Shown: positions 42,160-53,394, counted from the stretch's first letter. The stretch is DNA of 64,000 nt from Oncomelania hupensis (GCA_036898135.1 JBAHVR010000287.1:61001-125000); one strand, 5' to 3'. Notes: generated by a model from the sequence alone, not told the origin. Program-made: numbers and translations.

Positions 42160-44228
42160 GATATTTAAATTTAATTTACAATAATTGTTTACGTACAGTA
42201 ATTTTTTAATGCACTGTGCACATTTCTAGATTATTTACGTGCTTCAGCAGTGTCCTGTGCATACAAAATATTTTTTAAAATCACAATGAAACAAGTTGTG
42301 CATAGTATAAATACAGCCAGCTTTGTGTTGTATATGGTTATTGCCACCTAAAAATATATACTTTATGACAGAATTGCACAGTGCTGGCAAAGCACATGGA
42401 CCAAATTAAAACAAGAGAAGCTTTGTACGTATTGTGAGGAATAGTTATCAGTGTATCTAATATATTTTGCAATACATCTTTGCTAACAGGACCGCAAGTT
42501 CTGGAAGCCCTGGCGTTTTTGAACGAGTGCCTGGTGCCAGCCAGCAGATTTGTACACTCTACAAGAGAGCAGTGTTGGGGTAAATTCCACCAAGCATACA
42601 GCAAGAACTTGATGTCTTTGCTCAGTATCACGAAAACACCAAATGTGGCTGCCTGGCTGTGTCTACATGTGTTCCAACGGCTTTTGGACACCAACTACCC
42701 CCTGTGTGCCCCAGCCCAAGCAGAAGAAACTTTGAAAAAGTGTGAATTGGACTCGGAGAAAAAAGAAATTGTACATTACATTGGGGGTTGCATTGTACAT
42801 AAGTTGTCAAAGAGAAGTGTAAATTGTACATGGAGTTTGGAGGTGCAAGAATGTCTAGACAAGTTTGTAGGACAGGTAACTGAGGGCCTTACAGCGGCAC
42901 TGGACAGAGGTGGCCTCAAACATCTAACTGTTGATGCGCAGAAGTTTTTTTTGTTTTCTAGAAGTGAAAGCAGTAGATGAATGCTTGCATTCGTCGGAAC
43001 AGTGCAGTTTATTTGACTTTGAAGAGAAGTGTTCACATGATGAAGTTGTGACGTCATCTTTTGACAGGATTTTGTACAGCATGAACCCCTCAGCCCAAAC
43101 CAAAGAACAACATTACTGTTCAGCAAAATCACTCAACTGTTCTATAAAATCAGGGTCCATCATGAATGCAGAATGTTTAAAGAAAGGTTGCAGCAGGGTT
43201 CAAAGTCTGTTCAGAAAAAGGGGCTTCGGAAAAACTTGCAGTCGTAGGCATTTCTGTATGTGATTTGTCAACCTAACAGAAAAATTAAATGCTCACACGC
43301 ACACAAAAATGACTTAACATTTACTGGGTGTTGAAAACTTTTGCTGAATTTCAAATCTATACGCAATAAAGACATAGCGAGAAATCTACTTAAATTGTTT
43401 GAGGACAAATATTGTCTTTTTATTTTATTCAACATAATGTACTTCTGGTTTGGTATACATTTTATGTTGCAAGGTAAAGTGCCGCCTTTGACTATTGACA
43501 ATTTTTTAATAGAACTGTATAAATTAGTATGCTACTTCATTGTGCATAAACACTTGAATGATGTCTTGTATGTGTGTACATGTTTGCATAATGCAGATTT
43601 ATGATCCACATCTAGGCACCCTTATGCATCTTTTAGATTACATAAAATTTGTGAATGAATTAGACATTTAAACAATATTAACGTTACTTGTATTCTGATG
43701 TGATATTTGCTACAACGAAGAACAGCAGTTGTATTATTACACCATATCATGGTCTTTTTTCCCCCAGCAAACCAGTTAGAGTGTGAAATTAAAGTTTCAT
43801 GACTGATCAGATTTTGATTTGTTGCGATTTTCAATGGTATGTTGCAACGTTTGAGTGTGTCTTTCAAAGAAGTTCACTGTGAACAAACCACAGAGGTAAC
43901 TTATCCTTGATGTCATTTTTATTCATTCCAAACTACACACACACACACGCACATTAACAAAAGATCTGAAACATGAAATATTTAGTGAAAATAGCCTTTG
44001 CTAATAATACAAAGTTATTAATTTATTTACCCATGCATGACATGACAAAAATTTACAACAGATTGCCAAAAAAAGTTATGAACACTATTTACACATGACA
44101 AAATTTTACAGATTGCCCACAAAAGTTATCACTATTTACACATGACAAAAATTTACAGATTGAACATGTCTCAACAGCCATGTAACTATGCATCCACTAA
44201 AAACATACAGGCCGCTTGATTGTATAAG
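42091..44228 (+). repeat. Right arm of the 2.1-kb inverted duplication
   Basis: Inverted copy of 35418-37527, beginning with an (ATT)n array (42094-42158) and ending at gattgtataag. Outer flanks are unrelated. Differences are scattered substitutions and small indels. Confidence 0.93.
42491..43262 (+). pseudogene. Unrecognised transposase-like exon, right copy (frameshift)
   Basis: Acceptor tttgctaacag ends at 42490. Same protein as the left copy, here reading through HYIGGCIVHKLSKRSVNCTW and LDKFVGQVTEGLTAAL to GGLKHLTVDAQKFF. A T8 run at about 42945 (T7 in the left arm) shifts the frame, ending at TGA 42978-42980; the remainder is read one frame over (AVDECLHSSEQCSLFDFEEK, SFDRILYSMNPSAQTKEQ). 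A second small difference after QTKEQ also changes frame relative to the left copy. Family unknown. Confidence 0.62.
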
Positions 44229-45529
44229 GCCACGATTTCACATGCACTCAATAAAGTACGACGACACACGCAGATAGAAAGTAAAAAATAAAGATTTATT
44301 TTTGCAATAAAGGACAGTGTTAACTAATTAAAATCCAAATTGACCTAACTAATAGTGGGTGACAACAACTAAAGAATTGAAGAAGGCGTGAAGTCGCGTA
44401 AAAGAGAGCGATGAAACTGTAAATACAAAAGGAACAACAAAAGCAAATTTACAATCACGTCACACTCAGAGAGGTTTAGCTCACTCATTTCTAGACAAAA
44501 TTCATCAAAACACAAGAACATTGGATAGTGCGCGTTATTCTCACTTGCACGCAGTACTGTTCTCAATACTGCATCATGCTTTGCAGCTTCAAAAGGGACC
44601 ATTGAAAAACAAGGCAAGCTCATTTTCAGAACACAAGCACCAACATTTTAAATAAAATTACCGACAAAAATACAAGCTTATGAGATAAATGCTTAACACC
44701 AGAAATCAGTAAGCATGACGTTTTTGAATTAACCTAACAACTTTCTCATTAGCTTCCCATAAATAAGCTCAAAGAAAATGTGATTATTGAAAACAATTAA
44801 AACAAAGCTCCCCAAAACAGTCTTTTAATCTAGTGAGTTCAACAAGCAAAGCAGAGTATGCATACTGTCTGTCATTGTTAGAAATAATTAATGATCTAAA
44901 ACAATATTTATATAAATATATGTAGATAAATATGTACAAACAGAAAATAATATTAAATAAATACATATGCATATAAATGTATACAATAATTATTAAAATA
45001 TAAAATCATCTATGTAAACTAACTTTGGAACTTTGTCCTTTTATTAAACAAACAAATGATAAAACAGCAAATATCAAGTTAGGCTCCTAGCCCAGGGGGG
45101 CCGTATAGCCAGACAAGGGGGGGAAGATGGGTGGATAGGGGTACACAATATATACATAGTGATTACAAGAACGGCACTATATTACAAGACACAGCAGCCT
45201 CTAACCACAAACAATAACATATGCAATAAATGAAAAAGCAACAACAATGTTCAAACATTTGTGACACCTCTTAAAAAAGAAAAATAATGAAATAAAAAAA
45301 ATAAATAAATAAAATAAAATAATAATAATAATAATAAATTGATATGCACTCAAAAGAACAATCGCATAAAGATACAAGATAAAACAAAATCAACAGTCAT
45401 CAGAGAAGTGAAAGAACAAGGGAAAAAATGCCAGAACAGTGAAGCACACATGCATGACCACCAAACAGTACTCAAATATTGGAGGGGGGAAAAAAATAAA
45501 AATAAAAAAATAAATAACCAATGCTGTAC
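44229..45529. other. AT-rich sequence, no certain gene
   Basis: A minus-strand frame at 44369-44623 (MSLPCFSMVPFEAAKHD ... FDEFCLEMSEL) looks slightly protein-like but matches nothing I know. At 45095-45140 a G-rich stretch ggggggccgtatagcc precedes A-rich sequence that is probably the 3' part of the LINE remnant that follows. Confidence 0.35.
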
Positions 45530-45925
45530 TACTTAAAAAGTGAAAGTATTATTCCAATAAGACGACTTAAATTTATCAGTGTGCTTTTTGATTTCGAGTT
45601 TATTAGCTGATTTAATTTGAAGACATTTGGGTGATTCCTAAAATACCGTGGCAATAGGGAAAATCTGTTGTCTTTTAGAAGGGGATTAGTAGGCCCTACA
45701 ATTAAACAAATAATGGAATTCATCACCTATTTCATTTAAATCACACAAAGAACACAATCTTTCTTCTCTGGGAATATTAAAATATCTTTGAGTTTGAATC
45801 GGAAGTTTGTGGCAACCGAGTCTAAATTTTAACAGATTTATTCTAAAAAATGGTGACAAATTAACTAAATAATCCTCAAAACAAAACTTTTCCTGTAACA
45901 GAATAATGTGCAAGCAGGAAAGCAA
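45530..45925 (-). mobile_element. LINE C-terminal fragment with Cys/His motif
   Basis: On the minus strand it reads INLLKFRLGCHKLPIQTQRY, FNIPREERLCSLCDLNEIGD, EFHYLFNC. This CxxC...HxxxxC motif after NIPREER is the C-terminal signature of a LINE group with such a zinc knuckle. The frame changes at about 45700, and continues as RFSLLPRYFRNHPNVFKL. 5'-truncated. Confidence 0.75.
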
Positions 45926-46055
45926 GGGAGGTGGGAGAGAGGAGAGAGAGAGTTGTGCAATTTAAAATGAAACGAAAACAATACTCAAAAACACATGTGT
46001 TAGCTGTATGTGAATGCATGAAATAAATGATCCTACCAGAACTAATGACACATTC

Positions 46056-46095
46056 ATTACATTGCATTACATGATTATTGCTTTAGGTCCAGCGG
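46056..46095 (-). mobile_element. 40-bp remnant insertion of the 576-bp retroposon family, 12-bp TSD
   Basis: The sequence attacattgcattacatgat then tattgctttaggtccagcgg corresponds to the 3' end (tail plus about 20 bases) of the repeat at 58767-59342. It is flanked by perfect aatgacacattc copies (46044-46055, 46096-46107). Confidence 0.88.
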
Positions 46096-46284
46096 AATGA
46101 CACATTCTGTCCTTTGCCAATCTTGTAAAATATCCAAAGTATCCATTTAATGCACATAAAAAAAAAATGCTCGGGCAGTACTGTCAGTGATCAAGTATCT
46201 TAACTTTTGTAGAAGATATTTGAACACGTTATATACATACAGTGCATTAAATTTGATTCTGTTTGCATAAGTTGTTCAGAGCTT

Positions 46285-46410
46285 CACAGTCAACAGAGAG
46301 AGAGAGAGAGAGATAAGATATAGATAAGATAACAATTTTATTTAACAAGGGTAAAATTTAAACAAAAAAAAACAAAACAAAACAAAAAAACAAGCACCGA
46401 TGCGACACGG
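46285..46410 (-). repeat. GA run and LINE 3' tail
   Basis: A short GA microsatellite (46296-46312), then gataagatatagataagata as a LINE tail in minus orientation next to caattttatttaacaagggt. Confidence 0.55.
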
Positions 46411-46434
46411 CACCGGCCCGCCATATTAATAGAT

Positions 46435-46745
46435 TTTCGTCAAAACAGAAACAACATGCCACCCCTGTCCATCAACGGGGAAGTAGTGGAACAAGTAGAC
46501 AGTTTCAGGTTTCTCGGCACAACCATTTACTCAGATTTAGGATGGGGAAAGCACATCACTGGCGCAGTCAAGAAGGCCCATCAGAAACTATTCTTTCTCC
46601 GCCAACTTAGTTTCGGGTGGGCAAAAATGAGAGTGTACAACATCAGCCCTAAAATTATTGAAGTCATCAAAAGCCTGTATGACAAGGCTACCAGTGCAGT
46701 CCTCCACACAGCGCCATCGGGAACTGGTTCAGAACAACAGTCGGT
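46435..46745 (+). mobile_element. Chimeric LINE piece: Rex/L2-type RT joined to RTE RT
   Basis: The open frame 46456-46782 begins as Rex/L2-type RT (PPLSINGEVVEQVDSFRFLG, LGWGKHITGAVKKAHQKLFF) and at about 46627 switches to the RTE RT (VYNISPKIIEVIKSLYDKAT, SAVLH) identical in reading to part of the intact RTE ORF at 17278-20385. The join SFGWAKM/VYNISPK is also found at 55770-55850 on the minus strand. The piece ends in TTTTTTTTTT after gaacaacagtcgg. Confidence 0.88.
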
Positions 46746-46766
46746 GTTTTTTTTTTTACAAAAAAA

Positions 46767-47062
46767 ATCGTTTAAAGTTTGATTTTGAATAGGTGCATAT
46801 TATACATGAAATCTACTTTTTGACTGACAAAGCTGTACCCAAGAGGTAAAATATTATTTAGCAATGTAGGCATTTTATATGTATGTGTTTTGTTGATAAT
46901 TTATAATGATGTTTGTATTCTATTTTGTTTTTGTAAACGGGGGTTCGATAAGTTGGGGTGAAGCCTCAGCCGTCCCCTGCGTGGGATGTCTTTATTGTAA
47001 AGTGACTGGCTGGTGGAGAGCTTTCGGTTTTACCACTAGGGTTGTTTCAGCAGATCTTTTGA
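46767..47062 (-). repeat. Partial inverted copy of the dispersed repeat at 56730-57060
   Basis: 46767-46850 repeats 56730-56813 in direct orientation (gtttgattttgaataggtgc ... cccaagaggtaaa). 46860-47060 is the reverse complement of about 56865-57090 (reading as gggttcgataagttggggtg and caccagccagtcac on the other strand). So two repeat families lie side by side in a different relative orientation than at 56.8 kb. Confidence 0.82.
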
Positions 47063-47082
47063 TATAGATCTTTCTATAAAGA

Positions 47083-47215
<133 letters not shown>

Positions 47216-47380
47216 AGTATAGTGTGTCATCGCTATTTCTGGAGAATTAGCGTTATGAATGAATGGGATAAACTGCTGCGTGCGCATTCTAGCCTTGGCC
47301 TATCGCTGCACAGCGACATCACGTGACAATAAAAAGTTCCCACGCAGGCTCTGGCAGTAAAAGGACGTTGAACTTGACCC

Positions 47381-47655
47381 CAGATATTTAAAAATAATAC
47401 ACTCTGTGACTGAGTGCAGATCAGATGGTAACTGGGGTGTACTTGGCAACTAGAGCACTAAGCCTTCTGTCGTACGTAAATCAGCAGAGGAGTAAATCGT
47501 GGGCAGAGAGGGATAAACTGAGGATAGGAGACTTGACGGAGAAGCTCCATTGACGCTATTTGATGGCGACATTCAAAGAAACATAAGTTGAGGGAAATCG
47601 TAATTGTGACCACCAAGAAGATGAGGGCAGCGGGGAAACTAAGGGTAGAGAGGGA
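47381..47655. repeat. Dispersed direct repeat, copy 1
   Basis: From agatatttaaaaataataca through gtacttggcaactagagc to aactaagggtagagaggg. Copy 2 is at 49783-50035. A sub-block (gacaataaaaagttcccacg ... gttgaacttgaccc) also occurs twice, at about 47325 and 47660. Confidence 0.85.
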
Positions 47656-48319
47656 GGACAATAAAAAGTTCCCACGCAGGCTCTGGTAGTAAAAGGCCGT
47701 TGAACTTGACCCTAGGGTCACTAGGTTAGTCTCCTATATAATAATATAATAATAATAACGGATTTTTATATAGCGGGTACTCCAGCCTATGACCAGACTC
47801 ACCACGCTTTACATAATCATTACATATAAATACATGCACTCGATAAAACATTGCTTTTGCTACAATACACCAAAAGACAGAACAGTAAGGGTACAACTAT
47901 TTACAACTATGTACACAAATTACCAAAAAAAAGAGACAGAAATAGACTATTTACAACTATGTACACAAATGACAGAAAAGACAGAAATAGAATAGCAAAA
48001 AAACTATTCACAGCTATTTATATGCCCGGTTAGGCCCAAGAGGAAAAACAGTATAAATATGTACAGCCGTGTATACACTTACGGATCAGACAGAGACAAA
48101 AGAGGAGAGAATGGCAGCGGGATACAAATCAGTCTGAATAATGCAGTTTGAAGAGGTGGGTTTTGAGGGCCTTTTTGAATGCTTGTGTTGATTGTATGTT
48201 GCGAATATGGGAGGGAAGGGAATTCCACTGCTTAGGTGCGGAGTAAGCGAATGCACGTTGGCCGTATGTCTTAGTGCGGGTGACGGGAACCTTGAGTGTG
48301 CGAGTTTCAGCAGAAGATC

Positions 48320-48883
48320 TTAAAGTGAAGGGGAGTAGACAGACAGCAGGTCAGCAAGGTAGGAGGGACAAGAATCAGTGAAGAAGTTGTGACAGAGAAC
48401 AGAGAGTTTGTACTCTATGCGTGCTTGCACAGGAAGCCAGTGAAGGGAATGTAGTAGAGGTGTGATGTGATCGCGTTTCTTAGCTCGGAATACTAGTCTA
48501 GCTGCTGAGTTCTGAACCTTTTGTAGCTTGTCAATGATGTGTTTTGGGGAGCCAGCGAGGAGAGAGTTGCAATAGTCAAGACGAGAAAGGACGAGAGCGC
48601 AGACTAGGGTTTTGGTGGCAGTGAGTGTAAGATAGTGGCGAAAGGAGCTGATTTGGCGTATGGCCGTGTATGCAGAGCGACAGACGTTGGAGATGTGGTT
48701 GTTGAGGGACAGGTCATCGGAGAGAATGTAGCCGAGATTTCTTGCTGAGGATGAGAACTGAATGTTTGTTGTCCCTACTGTAAGCGCTGTTGGGAGAGGC
48801 GGGAGTGAGGAGGAAGTGTTGTGCTTGTGAATGAGGGCTTCGGTTTTATCGTCATTAAGCTTAAGCTTGCTGAGTGTCATCAA
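48320..48883 (-). pseudogene. LINE reverse transcriptase, thumb and C-terminal part
   Basis: It reads LSKLKLNDDKTEALIHKHNT, FSSSARNLGYILSDDLSLNN and LVLSRLDYCNSLLAGSPKHI, LHSLHWLPVQARIEYKLSVL. It is the continuation of 48880-49614 after a frame change near 48880. Ends in a stop at 48320, shorter than the homologous ORF at 59833-61359. Confidence 0.88.
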
Positions 48884-49614
48884 TGACTTATAATGTCTGT
48901 GATGCAGTTCTCCAAAGTCTGAACAGTGGAATTAATGAGAGAGGGGACAGTGGATTTATAAAGTTGTGTGTCTGCAAATGACTGACTCTCAACAGCATGC
49001 TTTCTAAGCAGGAGAAGCAGTGGCTTGGTGTACAGAGTGAACAACACCGGCCCTAAAACGGAACCCTGAGGCACGCCGCACACCAATTCTGCTGTGCTGG
49101 AGAAAGAGCCATCGACAGTGACTGCTTGTGATCTGTCAGAAAGATATGAGTGGAACCAAGCTAGGACCGAGCCGGAGATTCCAAAGTAGTGTTGAATAGT
49201 GTTAAAGAGAATGTGGTGGTCCACTGTGTCAAAGGCAGCTGAGAGGTCTAGTAAGGTGAGAACGGAGACGTTACCAATATCTAAGGCCAGCAACAGATCA
49301 TTGGTTACCTTTAGGAGGGCTGTCTCAGTGCTGTGGAAGGGTCGGTAGGCGGACTGGTTGGGGCAAAGTAAAGCGTTATCATATAGGTAGGCGAACAGTT
49401 GTTTGAGAACAATTTTTTCTATGACTTTGGACAGGAAGGAGAGGTTTGAAACAGGTCTATAGTTCTTTAGATTATTTTTGTCTAAACTTGGCTTTTTAAG
49501 GAGGGGTTTGATGACAGCCGCTTTGAGCACAGACGGAACAACACCAGAGGACAGACTCTCGTTGATAATGTGGGTAATGGTCGGGAGTAGAGGGTCAAGA
49601 TTCTCTATCAACAT
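48880..49614 (-). pseudogene. LINE reverse transcriptase, catalytic part lacking one Asp
   Basis: It reads LKNYRPVSNLSFLSKVIEKI, LTLLDLSAAFDTVDHHILF (motif A), CGVPQGSVLGPVLFTLYTK (motif B) and then QSFADTQLYKS where relatives have F-A-D-D-T. One Asp codon of motif C is deleted (around 48975), which should abolish polymerase activity. A stop (ITDIISH then TGA) and frame change follow. Confidence 0.9.
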
Positions 49615-49782
49615 GGGGGTAGGAATGGGGTCAAGAGAGCAAGATGTTGGTTTTGAGCTTAAGATGACTTTCTGCCTAAGTGCCTAAGTGTTGGGGACTT
49701 TGAATTTATACAACGTCAGCAACCCCAGGGTGAAGCCGGGAAGCTCAGTTGGTAGAGAGGCTTACTAGTAACAAGGAGTTTA

Positions 49783-50035
49783 GTATTTAAAAATAATACA
49801 CTCTTTGACTGAGGGCAGATCAGATGGTAACTGGGGTGTACTTGGCAACTAGAGCCCTAAGCCTTCTGTCGTACGTAAATCAGCAGAGGAGTAAATCGTG
49901 GGCAGAGAGGGATAAACAGAGGACTGGAGACTTGACGGAGAAGCTCGATTGACGCTATTTGATGGAGACATTGAGGAAAATCGTAATTGTAACCACGAAG
50001 AGGATGAGGGCAGCGGGGAAACTAAGGGTAGAGAG
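49783..50035. repeat. Dispersed direct repeat, copy 2
   Basis: Matches 47381-47655 with small differences and one internal deletion after gacattgagg-aaaatcg. Confidence 0.85.
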
Positions 50036-50333
50036 GGGTAAACTGAACACAGAGGGGTAAACCAAGTGCAGCGGAGAGGGTAAACTGACCGCCGTCGTTG
50101 AGAGCAGCATCCTTATTTGTTTTCAGTTTAGTGTTGATGTTACGGTTTTATTGCTTGAGATTTTATATGCAGATGGACACGTACACTGCACCAAGAATTT
50201 CCTTGCAGGTGTTTGTGGGGACAATAAAGATTCTGTATTATGTAAATTGAGCAAAGAGAGTGCACATGTAAACTAGCTGAACGCACTGGGATTAGGGAAT
50301 GGAGTAGACTGAGAGCAGAGGGGAAATTGAGTG
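50036..50333. other. unassigned sequence
   Basis: Includes gcagatggacacgtacactg and caataaagattctgtattatg, reminiscent of a LINE/mRNA 3' end, but without a tail I can define. Confidence 0.35.
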
Positions 50334-51355
50334 CCTATCCTATCCTGTCCCGTAACCCGGAGGTCGTAGGGCCACCACAGATGATCGTTTAACCAGCATA
50401 CTCCATCTTTCTCTGTCCTCAGCAACCCTCATGGCTTCGCTCAGTGTCAAACCAGTCCATTCTCGAATGTTGTCCTCCCACCTCTTTTTTGGTCTCCCTC
50501 TTCTTCTACCTCCTTGCACTGTGCCTTGCAGAATAGTCTTTGCAAGGCCTGATGATCTGGTGACGTGGCCATACCATCGGAGTTTCCGTTTCTTCACCAC
50601 TGTGAGCAGGTCATCGTGTTGTCCAATGGCTTGTGTGATGGTCTGTCGGACTTCGTCGTTGGTGATGTGTTGGGTATAGAAAATGCCCAGAAGTCTTCTG
50701 TAGCACCTCATCTCCATGCTTTGTATTCTTCGTTGTAGCTAGATCTGCTGTGAGGGTCCATGCTTCGCAAGCATATAGGAAGATGGAGATGACAAGGGAG
50801 CGTAGCAGTCTTACTTTGGAATGTAGACTGATGGTCCTGTCTTTCCAAATGGGCTTCAACCTTGTCAGGGCAGCAGTTGTTTGTGCGATCCTGGAGAGGA
50901 CTTCCTGTCGGGACCCATTGTCTGATACAATGGCTCCTAAATATTTGAATCTAAGCACTGTGTTGAGGGATTGGCCTTGAACTTTGATGTCCGTGGGGAT
51001 GCCATTGGTTTTGTTGGTCATCATTTTGGTCTTCTCTGCACTTATTTCCATTCCATAAGCTCTGGAGGTGGTGTTAATCCTCTGTACCAGCTGTTCAAGT
51101 TCTTGTTCCTCTCCAGCCAATCCATCAATGTCATCCGTAAAACGAAGATTGGAGATTGCTCTACCCCCTATGCTGACTGTGCCTTCATGATGTGCAAGGT
51201 CATCTAACATGATGCGCTCTAGGAAGATGTTGAAGAGTGTTGGAGAGAGTAGGCATCCTTGACGCACACCGATTGTTGTTCTGAACCAGTTCCCGATGGC
51301 GCTGTTGTGGAGGACTGCACTGGTAGCCTTGTCATACAGGCTTTTGATGACTTCA
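50334..51355 (-). mobile_element. RTE-type 3' part of a chimeric LINE (proximal half)
   Basis: Minus strand: tail cctatcctatcc at 50334, then the C-terminus (MEMRCYRRLLGIFYTQHITN ... GRPKKRWEDNIREWTGL) and, after a frame change at about 50735 due to roughly four extra bases, RT motif B (RQGCLLSPTLFNIFLERIML) and motif C as LRFTDDIDGLA. Ala to Thr in the FADD motif. At 51355 the copy is cut by the hAT element and resumes at 55770. Confidence 0.9.
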
Positions 51356-51475
51356 CAGGGATGTCGTTTGGGTCGGATCTTCGGCTTTTAGCCGAAATTT
51401 TTATAAAAAAGCCGATAAACTGTCCGTCATGTCGGCTCGCCGAGCCGAAGTTTTCACGGGTGAATCTGCTCGGTT

Positions 51476-53119
51476 TTGTCCATTTTTGTTATAATTATTC
51501 CTGTGCGATACGCTTGTAGTTTAGGTGAGGATTCGATAAGTACTAAATTCTGGTTTCCTGAAAAAGTTGCACTCAGCGAACAGACCCGTATTAGTCATAG
51601 CCCGATGAAGTCCATGATAAAATTGACGTCAATCAGTCCGCTCATCCTGGTAAAAGCTTCTAGTGCCCTCGCTAAGCCCATCTGCCACTTGTTCAGGCTG
51701 TCATTGGAGGTTGGTGATATTCCAGAAGATTGGCGTCAAGCAATTATTACACCCATCTTTAAGAAGGGAAGTAGATGTGATGCTAGTAACTATAGGCCTG
51801 TAAGTTTGACACCGATAGTATGCAAGTGCATGGAAAAAATTGTACGTAACAAAGTCACGACCCATCTACAAGTGAATAACCTTATCTGTAAAGAGCAACA
51901 TGGATTCGTCTCCGGGCGTTCTTGTACGACACAATTGCTTGAGACTCTCGATGAATGGACTGAAATTTTGGACGAGGGCGGCAGTATAGATGCCATTTAC
52001 ACAGACTTTCAGAAAGCGTTTGACACCGTGCCACATCAAAGACTCATACTTAAACTCCAAGCATATGGCGTGAGCGGTTACGTCCTTTCCTGGATCAGAG
52101 CGTTCTTGCGGGATCGTTTTCAGCGAGTCAACATAAATGGTACACAATCAAGCGAAGCTGCAGTTTACAGTGGGATTCCACTAGGAAGCTGTCTTGGACC
52201 GCTGCTCTTTGTTGTTTTCATCAACGACTTACCTGCCAACGTCAGTTCATCTGTAAAAATGTTCGCTGATGATACAAAGATCTACAGGAGAAGCGACATA
52301 CCCGGTGCCCCCAGTGAATTGCAGAAGGATATCAACACCCTTCAGAAGTGGTCAGATGACTGGTTATTGAGGTTTCACCCGCAAAAATGCAGCGTCCTGA
52401 AACTCGGTGCAAAAAAGACGGAGGCACGATACTTCATGACATCAAAAGATGCTAATGGCTTGGATTGCACTTTTCAACTGGCGGAAAACGAGTCGGAGAA
52501 AGACCTGGGTATTACTATAGACAACAAGTTGTCATTTAAACAACACGTTCATCAGTGCACGGCCAAGGCAAACAGAACCTTGGGTATAATCCGACGCTCC
52601 TTCACCAATTTGACTGACAAAGTACTTGTATCTCTATACACAAGCCTAGTGCGTCCTAACCTGGAATATGGTCAATCAGTCTGGAACCCACAACTAAAAC
52701 AACTTTGCCGTGAATTGGAGGATGTTCAGAGGCGGGCCACCAAACTATTGCCCTCATTGAAAGAGAAACCTTATTCAGAAAGACTCAAAAGCCTAAGCCT
52801 GCCAAGCCTTGAGCACCGTCGATGTCGAGGTGACATGATTGATGTCTACAAATACCTTCATGGGATGTACTGTACCCAGCGGCCTGGCTTCGAGCACCCC
52901 CCTGCCGACTTAGGACTGAGAGGAACCACTCTAAAGCTCCAAAAGAACAGGTTCCGATTGAACATTCGTGGTCACTTCTTTTCAAACCGAGTGATCTCAA
53001 CCTGGAACTCTCTACCACAGAGTGTTGTTGAAGCCCCCTCGGTTAATGCTTTTAAGGGCAGGCTGGATGCACACTGGTTTTCCCTCCCCACCCTCTATGA
53101 CCCAACTTGCTACCATTAG
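51476..53119 (+). CDS. CR1-type LINE reverse transcriptase ORF (5'-truncated)
   Basis: LINE sequence begins at about 51610-51630; the first part of the open frame is hAT sequence. It reads SALAKPICHLFRLSLEVGDI, PEDWRQAIITPIFKKGS, YTDFQKAFDTVPHQRL (motif A), SGIPLGSCLGPLLFVVFIND (motif B) and KMFADDTKIYRRS (motif C, both Asp), then WNPQLKQLCRELEDVQRRAT and ISTWNSLPQSVVEAPSVNAF. RT is uninterrupted to TAG 53117-53119, but the endonuclease is missing. A caagtt repeat tail lies at 53221-53243. Confidence 0.92.
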   Translation: MSIFVIIIPVRYACSLGEDSISTKFWFPEKVALSEQTRISHSPMKSMIKLTSISPLILVKASSALAKPICHLFRLSLEVGDIPEDWRQAIITPIFKKGSRCDASNYRPVSLTPIVCKCMEKIVRNKVTTHLQVNNLICKEQHGFVSGRSCTTQLLETLDEWTEILDEGGSIDAIYTDFQKAFDTVPHQRLILKLQAYGVSGYVLSWIRAFLRDRFQRVNINGTQSSEAAVYSGIPLGSCLGPLLFVVFINDLPANVSSSVKMFADDTKIYRRSDIPGAPSELQKDINTLQKWSDDWLLRFHPQKCSVLKLGAKKTEARYFMTSKDANGLDCTFQLAENESEKDLGITIDNKLSFKQHVHQCTAKANRTLGIIRRSFTNLTDKVLVSLYTSLVRPNLEYGQSVWNPQLKQLCRELEDVQRRATKLLPSLKEKPYSERLKSLSLPSLEHRRCRGDMIDVYKYLHGMYCTQRPGFEHPPADLGLRGTTLKLQKNRFRLNIRGHFFSNRVISTWNSLPQSVVEAPSVNAFKGRLDAHWFSLPTLYDPTCYH

Positions 53120-53250
53120 TATTTGGAGCCACCACGCGCAGCGCACAATACTAATGACAGTTTGTTAGAATAACCAAGGAACTATGTAAAGGCCATCTAT
53201 GGCCTACACCATAGAAAATTTCAAGTTCAAGTTCAAGTTCAAGTAATAGT
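53120..53250 (+). mobile_element. 3' UTR and (CAAGTT)n tail of the CR1-type LINE
   Basis: Short 3' region ending in ttcaagttcaagttcaagttc, after which host hAT sequence resumes. Confidence 0.8.
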
Positions 53251-53394
53251 AGCCTACGTGAAGCCAGTGACGTACGAAATAAAACGTCACTTTCTCATAA
53301 CGAGTGCGTAAAAATCATTTTTAAAATTCCTCCGAAAAAGAAATCGAAATTGTTGGCCGGACAAAGTATACTGTCGTTTGGCGAAAAAGAAGTA

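Larger units (their letters stand above)
47735..49690 (-). mobile_element. CR1/L2-type LINE, 5'-truncated and damaged
   Basis: The 3' end at the left has a taataataatataatataatagg tail region (seen as + strand AT repeats at 47738-47760) next to ggatttttatatagcgggta. Coding part: 48320-49614. The right boundary is approximate. It sits between the two copies of the dispersed repeat 47381/49783. Confidence 0.75.

Noticed and set aside
41652..42209. 185-residue ORF ending in poly-Leu
   Set aside because: It runs across C/T runs and an (ATT)n array; composition is explained by low complexity.
35418..44228. Calling the arms terminal inverted repeats of one transposon
   Set aside because: No convincing target duplication at the outer ends (ctttatacgccag versus gccacgattt), so I list it only as an inverted duplication.
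44369..44623. Minus-strand ORF MSLPCFSMVPFEAAKHD...
   Set aside because: Slightly protein-like, but no motif, no splice sites and AT-rich surroundings; insufficient to call a gene.
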